Source of the DNA: Micromonospora rhizosphaerae
GTDB taxonomy: Bacteria; Actinomycetota; Actinomycetes; Mycobacteriales; Micromonosporaceae
Assembly (NCBI RefSeq): GCF_900091465.1
Contig: NZ_FMHV01000002.1
Location: 4,278,001-4,342,000 of the forward strand
Length of the DNA stretch: 64,000 bases
Direction: 5' to 3'
This document shows, one piece after another, positions 16,759 through 25,429 of the stretch (positions within the stretch are counted from its first letter, which is position 1; every line of letters starts with the position of its first letter). The notes under the pieces are model-generated. The model worked only from the letters and a program-made list of their open reading frames with translations, ran no database searches and had not been told where the DNA came from. The translations under genes were made by a program, and so were the position numbers.

Positions 16759-17580
16759 TCATGGCCTGTCGGCTCGGATGTCGTCGAGGAACCGCTCCAG
16801 CGCCTTGGTCACGCCGTCCGGGTCCTCCACGGGCGACGAGTGTCCGACGCCAGGCAGCTCCACCAGCCGCGAGCCCGCGACGAGGGAGTGGATCTCCCGG
16901 GAGAACGTCGGCGGGAGGGAAGCATCAGCCCCGCCGGCGATGACCAGTGTCGGTACCGCGATGTTGCCGAGCTCGTCCCGGACGTCGGGTCGGATCATGA
17001 AGCCGAGGAGCGTCTTCACCAACGACGACCGGTCCGCCCGCTCCCACCGCTGCCGCCACACCCCACGCTCCGCGCCCCTGGCCGGGTCCTTCCGGAACGC
17101 CGCGCCGTACATCTCACCCTCGATCCCGGACCTCAGCAGCGGCAGCGAGACGCCGGCGACTCGGGCCACTCCGGCAAGCAGCAACTGCTTGGGGAACTTC
17201 GAGCGAGCGTGCGCGGCCGCGCTGGTGTTGAGCAGGGTCAGCGACCGGAGCAGGCCCGGCTCCCGGGCCGCGATCCGCAGCGCGACGAAGCCGCCCATCG
17301 ACAGGCCCACGAGGTGCACGGGCGCGATGTCCAGCCTTCGGATCAGGGCCAGCACATCCGCCATGTGCTGCTCGATCTGGTACCCGCCGCGGGAGGCGGT
17401 CGATCTGCCCTGGCCACGGAAGTCCAGGGTTATGCAGCGGTACCGGTCACGCAGCGAGGCCACCTGCGCCTCGTACTGCCGGCCGTCGAACAGGAAGCCG
17501 TGCAGGAACACGACCGGCTCGCCCGGCCCCTGGGTGTCCTCGTAGTAGAGATCGGTGCCGTTCACTCGCGCGCTGGGCAT
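16759..17580 (-). CDS. Alpha/beta-fold hydrolase
   Basis: A 273-residue cytoplasmic hydrolase starting at ATG 17580 with GAGGGGGAC upstream. The oxyanion-hole loop is VVFLHGFLFDGRQYEAQ. The nucleophile elbow is LVGLSMGGF (Ser). The acid is probably Asp in VIAGGADASLP, and the catalytic His lies in LPGVGHSSPVEDP. This is a complete Ser-Asp-His triad in the family's usual spacing. Substrates in this family range from esters to lactones. The gene is divergent from the BNR/MoaD pair; the shared intergenic region contains a 7-base inverted repeat. Confidence 0.9.
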   Translation of the reverse strand: MPSARVNGTDLYYEDTQGPGEPVVFLHGFLFDGRQYEAQVASLRDRYRCITLDFRGQGRSTASRGGYQIEQHMADVLALIRRLDIAPVHLVGLSMGGFVALRIAAREPGLLRSLTLLNTSAAAHARSKFPKQLLLAGVARVAGVSLPLLRSGIEGEMYGAAFRKDPARGAERGVWRQRWERADRSSLVKTLLGFMIRPDVRDELGNIAVPTLVIAGGADASLPPTFSREIHSLVAGSRLVELPGVGHSSPVEDPDGVTKALERFLDDIRADRP

Positions 17581-17642
17581 GCGTCCCCCTCGTCGTTGTC
17601 GCACTCCACGGCCTTGGTTGTCGATTCCGAAGGCTCGCATTC

Positions 17643-17663
17643 GTCGTACCCGGAGAGTACGAC
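17643..17663. promoter_or_regulatory. Inverted repeat in the divergent hydrolase / BNR promoter region
   Basis: GTCGTAC (17643-17649) and GTACGAC (17657-17663) form a 7-base inverted repeat around a 7-base spacer, between two divergent start codons (17580 and 17740). Its size and placement suit a dimeric repressor operator. No regulator gene is adjacent. Confidence 0.4.
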
Positions 17664-17739
17664 TGACTGAGACCGATGAGTTTCGGCGTGGTGCACGGTC
17701 TACCGAGTGAATCGTCGAACAAAACGGAAGGATGAGGGC

Positions 17740-18855
17740 ATGAGCGGCGTACGGGTGCTGGTAGGCACACGGAAGGGCGCGTTCACGTTGACGTCGGACG
17801 GCAGGCGCGGCGACTGGACGGTCGAGGGACCTCATTTCGGTGGCTGGGAGATCTACCACCTCACCGGGTCACCCGCCGACCCGAACCGGCTCTACGCGTC
17901 CCAGTCCGGCGGCTGGTTCGGGCAGATCATCCAGCGCTCCGACGACGGCGGCAAGACCTGGAACACGGTCGGCAACGACTTCGCCTACTCCGGCGAGGTC
18001 GGCGAGCATCTGTGGTACGACGGCACCCCACGCCCGTGGGAGTTCAAGCGCATCTGGCACCTGGAGCCCTCCCGCGATGACCCCGATACCGTGTACGCGG
18101 GTGCGGAGGACGCCGCCCTCTACGTGACCAACGACGGCGGCCAGAAGTGGGACGAGCTCACCGCCCTTCGCACACACCCGAGTGGGCCGAAGTGGCAGCC
18201 CGGTGCCGGGGGGATGTGCCTGCACACGATCATCCTGGATCCGGCCAACAGGGACCGGATCTACCTCGCCATCTCGGCTGCGGGTGCGTTCCGCAGCGAC
18301 GACGCCGGCGCGAGCTGGCTGCCGATCAACAAGGGCCTGCGCTCCGGAGAGATCCCCGACCAGGACTCCGAGGTCGGCCACTGCGTGCACCGCATCACCC
18401 AACACCCCTCCCGCCCGGACACCCTGTTCATGCAGAAGCACTGGGACGTCATGCGCAGCGACGACGCCGGTGCGAACTGGCGCGAGGTCAGCGGCAACCT
18501 GCCGTCGGACTTCGGGTTCCCGATCGCGGTGCACGCGCACGAGCCGGAGACCATCTACGTGGTGCCGATCAAGAGCGACTCCGAGCACTACCCGCCGGAG
18601 GGCAAGCTGCGCGTCTACCGCAGCCGCACCGGCGGCGACGACTGGGAGCCGTTGACGAAAGGCCTGCCGCAGTCCGACTGCTACGTCAACGTGTTGCGCG
18701 ACGCGATGGCGGTCGACACGCTCGATCCGTGCGGGATCTACTTCGGCACCACCGGTGGCCAGGTCTACCACTCGGCGGACGGAGGCGACAGCTGGGCGCC
18801 GATCGTCCGGGACCTGCCGGCCGTGCTCTCCGTGGAAGTCCAGGTGCTGCCGTGA
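17740..18855 (+). CDS. BNR/sialidase-like beta-propeller (WD40/YVTN/BNR-repeat) protein
   Basis: A 371-residue protein from ATG 17740 with GGAAGGATGAGGG upstream. It has repeated Asp-box motifs of the S-x-D-x-G-x-T/S-W type: [60 protein letters not shown] and [12 protein letters not shown], giving a five- to six-bladed propeller. No secretion signal is visible. Though annotated as glycosyl hydrolase or exo-sialidase in relatives, the fold alone does not show activity. The last bases of the gene overlap the start of a MoaD/ThiS-like gene. Confidence 0.9.
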   Translation: MSGVRVLVGTRKGAFTLTSDGRRGDWTVEGPHFGGWEIYHLTGSPADPNRLYASQSGGWFGQIIQRSDDGGKTWNTVGNDFAYSGEVGEHLWYDGTPRPWEFKRIWHLEPSRDDPDTVYAGAEDAALYVTNDGGQKWDELTALRTHPSGPKWQPGAGGMCLHTIILDPANRDRIYLAISAAGAFRSDDAGASWLPINKGLRSGEIPDQDSEVGHCVHRITQHPSRPDTLFMQKHWDVMRSDDAGANWREVSGNLPSDFGFPIAVHAHEPETIYVVPIKSDSEHYPPEGKLRVYRSRTGGDDWEPLTKGLPQSDCYVNVLRDAMAVDTLDPCGIYFGTTGGQVYHSADGGDSWAPIVRDLPAVLSVEVQVLP

Positions 18856-19148
18856 TCCGGGTGGTCCTCCCGGCCCACCTGAAGAACCTCGCGCACGTCA
18901 CCGGCGAGGTACGTCTCGAGGTGGCCGGGCGGGTCACCCAGCGCCTGGTGTTGGACACCCTCGAGGCGCGGTACCCGATGCTGCTCGGTACGATCCGCGA
19001 CCGCCGCAGCGGCAAGCGCCGGGCGTTCGTCCGCTTCTACGCGTGTGAGGAGGACCTGTCCAACGACCCGCCCGACACAGCACTGCCTGAGGAGGTCGTC
19101 GCCGGCAAGGAACCGTTCATCATCCTCGGCGCGATGGCCGGGGGATAG
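18852..19148 (+). CDS. MoaD/ThiS-family beta-grasp protein with C-terminal Gly-Gly
   Basis: A 98-residue protein whose GTG start (18852) overlaps the BNR gene stop, so it is translationally coupled. [20 protein letters not shown] at the N terminus and the [17 protein letters not shown] helix match the MoaD/ThiS ubiquitin-like fold. The chain ends exactly in AMAGG followed by TAG. A free C-terminal di-glycine is what sulfur carriers of this family need for adenylation and thiocarboxylation. No MoeB/ThiF-like activating enzyme is nearby. The partner and the role with the BNR protein are unknown. Confidence 0.87.
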   Translation: MIRVVLPAHLKNLAHVTGEVRLEVAGRVTQRLVLDTLEARYPMLLGTIRDRRSGKRRAFVRFYACEEDLSNDPPDTALPEEVVAGKEPFIILGAMAGG

Positions 19149-19165
19149 GGCCTGGTCCCTGCCGG

Positions 19166-19543
19166 CTATCCGCCGTAGGGCCGGGTGATGATCTCCAGGT
19201 TGTGCCCGTCCGGGTCGGCCCAGTACACACCGCGTCCGCCGTCGTTGGTGTTGATCCGGCCTGGCCGCCGATGGAACGGGTCCGCCCAGTACGTCAGGCC
19301 CTGAGCTTTGATCCGCTCGAAGATCTGGTCGAACTCCTTTTCGGTCACCAGGAACGCGTAGTGCTGCGGTTGGATCGTTCCGGGATCGTCGACGAAGTCG
19401 AGCGAGACATCGTTGGCGACGTGCACGACAAGGAACGGGCCATACTCGGTCGGCTGGGCCAGGCCGAGCAACTGTACGAGGAACTGGGCGGAGCGTCGCT
19501 TGTCGCGCGTATGAACGATGGTGTGGTTGAGCTGAACGGCCAT
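19166..19543 (-). CDS. VOC-family (glyoxalase-like) protein
   Basis: A 125-residue single-module VOC protein from ATG 19543 with a GGAGGG ribosome-binding site 6 bases upstream. MAVQLNHTIVHTRDKRRSAQ starts the first strand-helix unit, and GVYWADPDGHNLEIITRPYG closes the second, with candidate metal ligands His (NHTIV), His (QPQHYAFLV) and Glu (NLEIIT). It is convergent with the MoaD gene (17 bases between stops). Likely a small-molecule lyase, isomerase or resistance protein; no specific substrate is visible. Confidence 0.9.
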   Translation of the reverse strand: MAVQLNHTIVHTRDKRRSAQFLVQLLGLAQPTEYGPFLVVHVANDVSLDFVDDPGTIQPQHYAFLVTEKEFDQIFERIKAQGLTYWADPFHRRPGRINTNDGGRGVYWADPDGHNLEIITRPYGG

Positions 19544-19557
19544 AAGTCGCCCTCCAA

Positions 19558-20110
19558 TCACGACGGTGAGACAACAGGTTGACCACGGTGGTGCGGGGCG
19601 ACGAGACGGCGAGCCGCACGGGCCCCGGACGCCTGGGGTAGGAGAAAGCCTGCCATGTCGAGGAGAAACGACTGCGCGGCCACCACGGTCAGTCCGGCCG
19701 CCACCCGGTTGAGCCGCTTGTCGAGGTGCTCGGAGCGCGACGTCGCCTCGGCGAGCAGCGACGTTCCGGCGCGCTGAAGGAGCCGCTCGGCGCGGTCGTG
19801 CGCCCGATCGACGCCGATGATCTTCCGGGCGGCCAGGAACGTTGCCCGACGGTCCTGGGCGGAGTCCACGCGGTACGAGTCGAGGTCGTGGTAGTCGGCC
19901 CACACCCGTCGATGAACCGGCGGAACTCGCTGTCCGCGATCTGGCTGGGCGAGTTGCCGGCGTGGCCGGCCAGGATCCGCCGGCCACCCGTGATCGCGCC
20001 GATCAACAGGGACAGTTGGGCGACGGCGATATCGGCCGGTTCCAGGATGGTGAGGATCTCTGCTCTGAGTTCATGCCCGAGGATTTCATGTACACGACCT
20101 GCGCTCCTCT
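19558..20110 (-). pseudogene. Frameshifted remnant of an unrecognised protein with a C-terminal hydrophobic segment
   Basis: Two minus-strand frames make one continuous protein-like sequence. The first (about 20110-19905) reads HEILGHELRAEILTILEPAD, QLSLLIGAITGGRRILAGHA and IADSEFRRFIDG. The second (19905-19558) reads VWADYHDLDSYRVDSAQDRR, KIIGVDRAHDRAERLLQRAG, EHLDKRLNRVAAGLTVV and a hydrophobic LLDMAGFLLPQ. The change of frame near 19905, and the lack of any start codon in the first frame although a GGAGAGGAGC ribosome-binding site lies in front of it, indicate at least two frameshifts. I do not recognise the family. Confidence 0.45.
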
Positions 20111-20134
20111 CCTGATGATGGGTAGTCGCGCCCG

Positions 20135-20473
20135 TCAGCCTGCCCGAAGTGGCCCGAGTAAGAGATCGTTCAAGGCTTTCTCGGCGGTGGCGACGTGCCG
20201 GTGGCGCCTGAAGCCCTTGCACCATGTCACGATCGACACGGTCCAGGACCGGGGACGAGCGGTGGCCGAGGGTATTACGCGGAGCCGACGACCGAGCGGG
20301 GCACCGCATCGGGCACAGGTCGACTCCGCCGCGACGACCTCGTAGGTGAGTTGGATGAGCCAAAGGTCGAGGGCGGAGCATGGGGAGGCCACGGCTTCGT
20401 GGCGACCCCAGCTCGATGGACCAGGTGAATCGCCGAGGTCCAACCATTGCGCCCACCACATGAGCCAATCCAT
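20135..20473 (-). CDS. Small CxxC-containing protein of unknown function (copy 1 of a paralogous pair)
   Basis: A 112-residue protein from ATG 20473 (MDWLMWWAQWLDLGDS) with GGAGAACGAG upstream. Its core ALDLWLIQLTYEVVAAES, CARCGAPLGRRLRVIPSA and a later WTVSIVTWCKGFRRHRH is nearly the same as the protein at 29387-29845. The conserved CxRCGAPL and a later C...RRHRH could bind zinc. The Trp-rich N terminus is not a normal signal peptide. It lies just downstream of an alpha/beta-hydrolase C-terminal remnant, exactly as copy 2 does. Function unknown. Confidence 0.6.
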   Translation of the reverse strand: MDWLMWWAQWLDLGDSPGPSSWGRHEAVASPCSALDLWLIQLTYEVVAAESTCARCGAPLGRRLRVIPSATARPRSWTVSIVTWCKGFRRHRHVATAEKALNDLLLGPLRAG

Positions 20474-20569
20474 TTCTCGTTCTCCAACGCGACTCAGTGC
20501 CGCCCCGCGAGGACGCGCGAGCCCTCGGACGGTCACGCTCTCCACGACCCGGCGTTTTCCGGTCAGGGG

Positions 20570-20690
20570 TCACAGATGGTTGGCGTCGACGACGGCTTGG
20601 GCGAATGCCTGGGGGGCTTCCTGCGGCACGTTATGGCCGACCTTGACGACCCGGTGTGCGTACTTCCCGGGACCGACGGTCTCGAGGGCG
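20570..20690 (-). pseudogene. C-terminal remnant of a Tat-type alpha/beta hydrolase (copy 1)
   Basis: Reading the minus strand to TGA at 20570-20572 gives GPGKYAHRVVKVGHNVPQ and EAPQAFAQAVVDANHL, the C-terminal end of a family of Tat-exported alpha/beta hydrolases, including the catalytic-His region VGHNVPQEAP. Everything upstream is missing, and the fragment starts right after the stop of the flavoprotein gene at 20715. The same tail occurs at 29.2 kb in front of the second CxxC gene. Confidence 0.6.
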
Positions 20691-20714
20691 TACCCAAGCC
20701 GGCAATGGCCTCGT

Positions 20715-22076
20715 TCATCGCGATCCCGCCCCGGCTGTTTGGTGGCTGGTGGTGATCTTGTTGTGGAGGGCGTTCAGTGCGGCTACGTAGATCTCGGAGA
20801 AGGTGGGGAAGGGCTGGATGGTGTCGCGCAGCACGGCGAGCGGTACCTGGGCACGGATGGCGAGGGTTGCCTGTTGCAGCCACTCACCAGCCTCCGGAGC
20901 CAACGCGTAGACGCCGGTGAGCCGCTCGCCGTCACTGAGCAGGGTCAGGAAGCCGTTGGACTCGGCGTAGGCGCGGGTGTAGGTGGCCGTCTTGGCCACC
21001 TCGTTCACGGGAACGGTCGCGGCGAACCGGGCCCCGGTGGCGCCCACCGAGGCCGCCTGCGGGTCGGTGTAGACCACGCGCGGCACGGCGTCGTAGTTCG
21101 CCTCACGCGGTTCGCCGAGGATGTTCGCGGCCACGACGTCGCCCTGGTACTTGCCAACATGGGTGAGCAGCCACAGGCCGGTGACGTCGCCGATGGCCCA
21201 CAGCCGCTCGCCGGCGCGCAGGCGCGCGTCGACCGGGATACCGCGCCGGTCGGCCGACACGCCGACGGTCTCCAGGCCGATGCCGTCCACCCGGGGCCGC
21301 CGCCCGGTGGCGACCAGCAGCCGGTCGCCGCGTAGCTCCCGGCCGTCGTCGAGAGTCAGCACATAGTCGGGGCCGTCACGCCGGGCGGCGCTCGCGTGGA
21401 CGCCGAGGACGAGCTCGATGCCGTCGCGGCGCAGCACCTCGCCGAGCGCCTCGCCCAGTGGCGCGGGCTCATGGTCGAGCAGGCGGCCAGTGGAGGCGGC
21501 GAGGATCACGTCGCCACCGAGGCGGCGTACCGCCTGGGCCATCTCCACCCCGACTGGCCCACCGCCGAGCACGATCAGCCGCCGCGGGACGGCCTTCATG
21601 CCGGTAACCTCACGGTTGGTCCAGACGTCAGGCAGGTCGGCCAGGCCGGGGATGGGCGGCCGGAACGGGGACGAGCCGGTGGCCAGGACGACGTGTTCGG
21701 CGGTGTAGCGCACACCGTCGACTTCGACGATACCTGTACCGGCGAGCCGGCCGGTGCCGCGTAGCAGGTCGATGCCCTTGCCGGCGAGCCACCGTTGCTG
21801 ACCGGCGTCGGAATAGTCGGAGACCATGAAGTCCCGCCAGGCCAGCGCCGCCTCGACGTCGACCTGGGCGGTGGCCGCCGCCTCCCGCGCCCCGTGCACC
21901 GCCTCGCCGGGACGCAGCAGCGTCTTGGACGGGATGCACGCCCAGTACGAACACTCGCCGCCCACCAGCTCCCGCTCAACCAGGGCGACCCTAAGGCCGC
22001 CCTCGGCCAGCGCACCCGCGCAGTGCTCGCCGGGAGAGCCGCCACCCAGGACGATCACGTCGTAGCCGTAGTTCAT
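20715..22076 (-). CDS. Pyridine nucleotide-disulfide oxidoreductase (dihydrolipoamide dehydrogenase/mercuric reductase-like)
   Basis: A 453-residue flavoprotein from ATG 22076. It has the FAD Rossmann motif [20 protein letters not shown], the redox-active disulfide in [17 protein letters not shown] (C-x4-C), the NAD(P)H motif [19 protein letters not shown], the second FAD motif [20 protein letters not shown] and a dimerisation domain. The C-terminal region has [15 protein letters not shown] instead of the HAHPT(L)S motif of true E3, so a specialised NAD(P)H-dependent disulfide or quinone reductase is more likely than the lipoamide dehydrogenase of the 2.7-6.2 kb complex. Its start overlaps the preceding small gene as ATGA. 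Confidence 0.9.
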   Translation of the reverse strand: MNYGYDVIVLGGGSPGEHCAGALAEGGLRVALVERELVGGECSYWACIPSKTLLRPGEAVHGAREAAATAQVDVEAALAWRDFMVSDYSDAGQQRWLAGKGIDLLRGTGRLAGTGIVEVDGVRYTAEHVVLATGSSPFRPPIPGLADLPDVWTNREVTGMKAVPRRLIVLGGGPVGVEMAQAVRRLGGDVILAASTGRLLDHEPAPLGEALGEVLRRDGIELVLGVHASAARRDGPDYVLTLDDGRELRGDRLLVATGRRPRVDGIGLETVGVSADRRGIPVDARLRAGERLWAIGDVTGLWLLTHVGKYQGDVVAANILGEPREANYDAVPRVVYTDPQAASVGATGARFAATVPVNEVAKTATYTRAYAESNGFLTLLSDGERLTGVYALAPEAGEWLQQATLAIRAQVPLAVLRDTIQPFPTFSEIYVAALNALHNKITTSHQTAGAGSR

Positions 22077-22261
22077 CGCAGCACCGCTTCCATATGCAGC
22101 GCGGCGTCGCGGGCCGCCTCGTAGGGGTTGCGGCCACCCTCGCGGGCGACGATGTAGGCGGCGTACCAGTCCGACCAGTTGTGCTTGGGAGCGGTCGCCT
22201 CGTACGCGCCGTGGTGCTCCTCCGCCTCCCGCAGAAGCCCTGTCAAAGTCGTGATGTCCAT
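22073..22261 (-). CDS. Small conserved protein coupled to the flavoprotein gene
   Basis: A 62-residue protein from ATG 22261 ([20 protein letters not shown]) with GGAGGGGACAA upstream. The sequence has [19 protein letters not shown] and [20 protein letters not shown], a compact helical protein of a kind often found beside VOC genes in actinobacteria. Its stop overlaps the flavoprotein start (ATGA). A decayed paralogue lies at about 22901-23044, upstream of the VOC pseudogene. Function unknown. Confidence 0.75.
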   Translation of the reverse strand: MDITTLTGLLREAEEHHGAYEATAPKHNWSDWYAAYIVAREGGRNPYEAARDAALHMEAVLR

Positions 22262-22347
22262 CAGTTGTCCCCTCCGCCATCCGGGCTCAATACAGTCGGC
22301 CGTATTCGTTCGAAAAAAAACCGCCGGCCCGACGAGCGAGCTGGCGT

Positions 22348-22790
22348 TCACCCGTCGGTCCCGAGCACCGGCCCGGCAGGCGTCGTGATCTCCTGGAGCA
22401 CCCAGCCGTTGCCGTCCGGGTCGTTGAACGACGCGTAGCTGCGGCGGTCCGGGTCCGGCTCCGGCACTCGCTCGTCCGTGCCCGCGTGATGGAAGACCCC
22501 TCCGTGTCGTGGAAGACCTCGCCCACCTCGGCGCCGTGCCCGACCGGCTCGGCTCGGGCCGCCTCGATGTCGGTGACGATCAGGTGCAGGCCTTGTGCGG
22601 AGCCGGGCGTCGCCGACGTGATGCCGGTGCCGAAGATGATCGAGCACGGCGAACCAGGCGGGTGTCAGCTGCACGACACGAAACTGCGCCTCGGCGACGA
22701 AGTCGGCGTCCAGCCGCCACCCCAACGCGTTATAGAACTGCTTGGCGCTGTCGACGTCGGCCACGGGCACCACGACGCTTCGAGTTTCAT
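22348..22790 (-). pseudogene. VOC-family gene broken by multiple frameshifts
   Basis: Starting at ATG 22790, the frames MKLEAS, then VVVPVADVDSAKQFYNALGW and RLDADFVAEAQFRVVQLTP, then a shifted middle (GEVFHDTEG in another frame), then RRSYASFNDPDGNGWVLQEI, rebuild a VOC protein closely resembling the intact one at 23116-23625. At least three frameshifts are needed (near 22770, 22660 and 22500). It is therefore a dead duplicate. Confidence 0.75.
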
Positions 22791-22900
22791 ATCCACGATC
22801 CGAACACCTCGTTCTCGCGGGAGTCGGCATAGATCGATGCCGGCCCAACCACCCTCGCGCGGCCCACGGCCCTTTCGACCCAAGACCCTGGTCCGTGCGC
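22783..22900 (-). repeat. Leader repeat, copy A
   Basis: Minus-strand sequence with GGACCAGGGTCTTGGGTCGA, AAGGGCCGTGGG, GGCCGGCATCGATC and the segment leading into ATGAAACTCG matches copy B (28553-28677, plus strand) over about 115 bases, up to and including the start codon and next two codons. The central palindrome is eroded here. It serves as the leader of the broken VOC gene. Confidence 0.7.
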
Positions 22901-23044
22901 CTTGTCCGGGGTACTCCCCTCCTCACGCGCGTTCATGTATGCCGCGTACCAGTCCGATCAGTCGTGCGGAGGGGCGACCTTCTCGTACGCGTCATGATGT
23001 TGAGCTGCTTCGTGCAGCAAATCCGCCAGCGACGGCACGTCCAC
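22901..23044 (-). pseudogene. Decayed paralogue of the 62-residue small protein
   Basis: From GTG 23044 (AAGGAG upstream) the frame reads VDVPSLADLLHEAAQHHDAY, EKVAPPHD, then TGA, then SDWYAAYMNAREEGSTPDKA. This aligns with the intact 22073-22261 protein (…[13 protein letters not shown]…), so the TGA replaces the conserved Trp codon. After PDKA the similarity ends where leader repeat A begins, so the gene also lost its C terminus. Confidence 0.7.
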
Positions 23045-23115
23045 GTCAGTTCTCCTTGTTGCCGGTTGTAGAGCCGGATCGTTGTTCTCGCGGAGCAGCT
23101 GGCCGCCGTCCAGCA

Positions 23116-23625
23116 TCAGACTCGACCCGGAAGCCGTTCCGTGATTTCCTGCAGCACGTAGCGGTTGCCCTCGGAATCTTCGAACGAGGCGTACGTGGCA
23201 TACGAGCGGCGTTCGGGATGGGGCCCGGAGGCGCGTTGCTCGTTGCCCATGTGGAAGCCGCCGCCGAGACCTCCACCGGCGTCGTGGAACGGCTCACTCA
23301 CCTCGACGCCGCGCGAGAGAAGGTCGTTGCGGGCCTTGTCGATGTCGTCCACCGCCAGGAGCAACCCGTCGAACGAGCCCGGCTGGGCGGAGGTGACGCC
23401 CCTGCCGAAGATGATAGAAGCGTTCGATCCGGGTGGGGTCAGCTGCAGAATCCGGTAGCCGTCGTCGCCGGCGAAGTCGGCGTCGAGCCGCCACCCCAGT
23501 CCCAAGTAGAAGTCCTTGGCCCGGTCGGGGTCGGCGACAGGGATGACGACGACCTCCAGCCGGAACGGGATCGCCGCGTCACCGGACGCCGCCGTTGCGT
23601 TGTCGTTGCTTGCCTGCGTACTCAT
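23116..23625 (-). CDS. VOC-family protein (intact copy)
   Basis: A 169-residue protein from ATG 23625 with CCGGAGGTCTTC upstream. After a polar 25-residue N terminus it reads LEVVVIPVADPDRAKDFYLG, GWRLDADFAGDDGYRILQLT, SIIFGRGVTSAQPGSFDGLL and RSYATYASFEDSEGNRYVLQ, a standard two-module VOC fold. It is the intact parent-like copy of the pseudogene at 22348-22790. Together with the adjacent small-gene relic, it shows that a VOC plus small-protein unit was duplicated in tandem. Substrate unknown; relatives include resistance and lyase enzymes. Confidence 0.9.
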   Translation of the reverse strand: MSTQASNDNATAASGDAAIPFRLEVVVIPVADPDRAKDFYLGLGWRLDADFAGDDGYRILQLTPPGSNASIIFGRGVTSAQPGSFDGLLLAVDDIDKARNDLLSRGVEVSEPFHDAGGGLGGGFHMGNEQRASGPHPERRSYATYASFEDSEGNRYVLQEITERLPGRV

Positions 23626-23831
23626 GAAGACCTCCGGTGGAGTCGCGATGTGCGTTGTCGCCAGTCTCAGCGCCGGGCGCACGGAGTCGCGCCCGGGTGA
23701 ATCCCTGGTTGGTGCCCGGGCCTACGGCGGCACGCGGCCGCCTCGGGGGGTGGTTCCGAATGGGCCCAGGGAGTTGAGGTCCAAGCGCAGCAACATGGAC
23801 GGCTCGCCTGCCCGAACGGTCCAGAGGCGCG

Positions 23832-23990
23832 GACCTGGCCTCCGGCGAGATCCCGCCTGGCTGGAAGACGCTCGAGCAGGGCGCCGCGACCACAGTGTTC
23901 CTCGCCGCGTCGCCGCTGGTGCGCGGCGACGGCGTTCGCTACTTCGAGGACTGCGGCGAGGCCGAGGTCGAAAGCGCAGACACCAGCGGG
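23832..23990 (+). pseudogene. C-terminal fragment of a short-chain dehydrogenase (retinol-dehydrogenase-like)
   Basis: A plus-strand frame reads DLASGEIPPGWKTLEQGAAT and TVFLAASPLVRGDGVRYFED followed by CGEAEVESAD. This is the C-terminal segment typical of SDRs resembling light-dependent protochlorophyllide or retinol dehydrogenases. There is no catalytic YxxxK part upstream and the frame ends in low-complexity sequence, so only a relic remains. Confidence 0.5.
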
Positions 23991-24213
23991 CGGCGACGAC
24001 GATCACCTCCGCCGGGAAACGGAACCCGACGAACGCCGACCTCGGAGACAGCCACGGGCCGGGACGAGTCGATGACTTCACTCTGCTCAAGCTTGCCTCG
24101 ATCTTGCCAACGCTCAATGCAACGGTGCCGGTCCGACGCCTGTCGGCGCCGGTCGGGAGGGAGCAGCCGCCTGACGGTCGCTCCCCGCTGCCACCGCGTC
24201 TGAAGCGACAGGG

Positions 24214-24522
24214 CTACCAGTCCGCGACGACCTGCTCGTTGAAGATCCGCTCCCCGGTCGCGGGCTCACGCAGCGCTGCCGCGCCCAGCACCTCGCCGTC
24301 CGCGTTCAGCACGCGGAGGGTCACCTCCGCGCAGACCGGCAGGGAGAGGATCGCCGCGCCGTTCGTCACCGGCGCGGCGGCGCGCGGGGCGGCGGCGCGC
24401 GGCCCGCCGGACTCGATCGCCACCACCCGCACTGCGTCTTCCTGCGCCGGGGACCGGCGCGGCGGCGGCACTCCGCTCAGTTCCCCGATCCGGAAGCCGA
24501 CCGGGCCTTGTTCGCGGAGCAC
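24214..24522 (-). CDS. Hypothetical protein, possibly a C-terminal gene fragment
   Basis: A 102-residue frame from GTG 24522 reads VLREQGPVGFRIGELSGVPP, DAVRVVAIESGGPRAAAPRA, LSLPVCAEVTLRVLNADGEV and ATGERIFNEQVVADW. Upstream in the same frame, EQWIRGWWRVECDG also looks coding, but a stop lies just before it. The start may therefore be lost and this may be only the tail of a larger protein. I do not recognise the family. Confidence 0.35.
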   Translation of the reverse strand: MLREQGPVGFRIGELSGVPPPRRSPAQEDAVRVVAIESGGPRAAAPRAAAPVTNGAAILSLPVCAEVTLRVLNADGEVLGAAALREPATGERIFNEQVVADW

Positions 24523-24807
24523 GCCGTCGCACTCGACCCGCCACCAGCCCCGGATCCACTGCTCATGCAGGAGGAGCTAGCCCGGGCGTGGCGGCGGGGG
24601 CACCAAACCGTTGTCCCAGCAGCTAGCGGGAGCCGCCTTCCGTGACTATCGGGGGTTAGGAGCATATACTCTGATCGTCGGGACGGCAACGACAGGCCCT
24701 CGGATCGAACCCGCCGGGCCGCCGCTGGCGGCCGACGCCCGAGCGGCACCCTTCATGTGTGCGAGCACCATGCTTCCTATCCTGGGCGGGAAGATCTGGA
24801 GGAGACG

Positions 24808-25257
24808 ATGACCACTGCGGTGGCGCAAGCCGACGTGTGCAACAACCTGGCGCTGCGCAAGGCGGCCCGGTACCTCGGCGCGACTTACGACAAGGCTCTG
24901 GCCCCGGTCGGTCTTCGTGCGACGCAGTTCACCATCCTGAGAGTGCTCAGTGCTCACGGAGAGATAACGATCACCAGCCTCGCTGACATGATCGCCATGG
25001 ACCGCACGACGATGGCCACAAACCTCAAACCGCTCGCGCGGGACGGCCTGGTGACCGTCGAGCCATCTGCAGCCGACCGCCGCGCACGGATCGTTACGAT
25101 CACGCCCGACGGCCTCTCCCGCACGAATGCGGCGCTACCACTGTGGCGAGCCGTGCAAGCCCGGTTCGAGGAGAGCTTCGGAGCCGACGATGCAGCCCAT
25201 CTGCGCGCATCCCTCGAAGCCGTCCTCCACACCGGCTTCCAGCCCTGGGCCGAGTGA
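24808..25257 (+). CDS. MarR-family transcriptional regulator
   Basis: A 149-residue winged-helix regulator from ATG 24808 with GGAGGAGACG upstream. It has FTILRVLSAHGEITITSLAD, the recognition helix MIAMDRTTMATNLKPLARDG and the wing LVTVEPSAADRRARIVTITP, all standard for MarR. An N-terminal Cys (ADVCNNLALRKAARYLG) is the kind used for redox sensing by MarR/DUF24-like proteins, but that role is inference. It is followed in the same direction by a broken MFS exporter, the usual regulated partner. Upstream, TATACT at 24666-24671 is a possible -10 box. Confidence 0.92.
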   Translation: MTTAVAQADVCNNLALRKAARYLGATYDKALAPVGLRATQFTILRVLSAHGEITITSLADMIAMDRTTMATNLKPLARDGLVTVEPSAADRRARIVTITPDGLSRTNAALPLWRAVQARFEESFGADDAAHLRASLEAVLHTGFQPWAE

Positions 25258-25429
25258 GCACGACTCTCGGAAGGCTACTGAGAGCGAACTACTACAGAGC
25301 GTGTTGCAGAAGGCCGTGATCAAGCAGCCCGAACTGGGCTGTTGACGCTCCGGTCGGCGAGCCTCCCACTCCAGTCGCAGTGCGCCATCGCGTCTGGTCA
25401 CAGGACCCAGGCCACCGGGTTCCCCACAT

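Noticed and set aside
20715-22076. Flavoprotein as the missing E3 of the 2.7-6.2 kb dehydrogenase complex
   Set aside because: The C-terminal motif and the [13 protein letters not shown] disulfide differ from true lipoamide dehydrogenases, and it is 15 kb away in a different operon.
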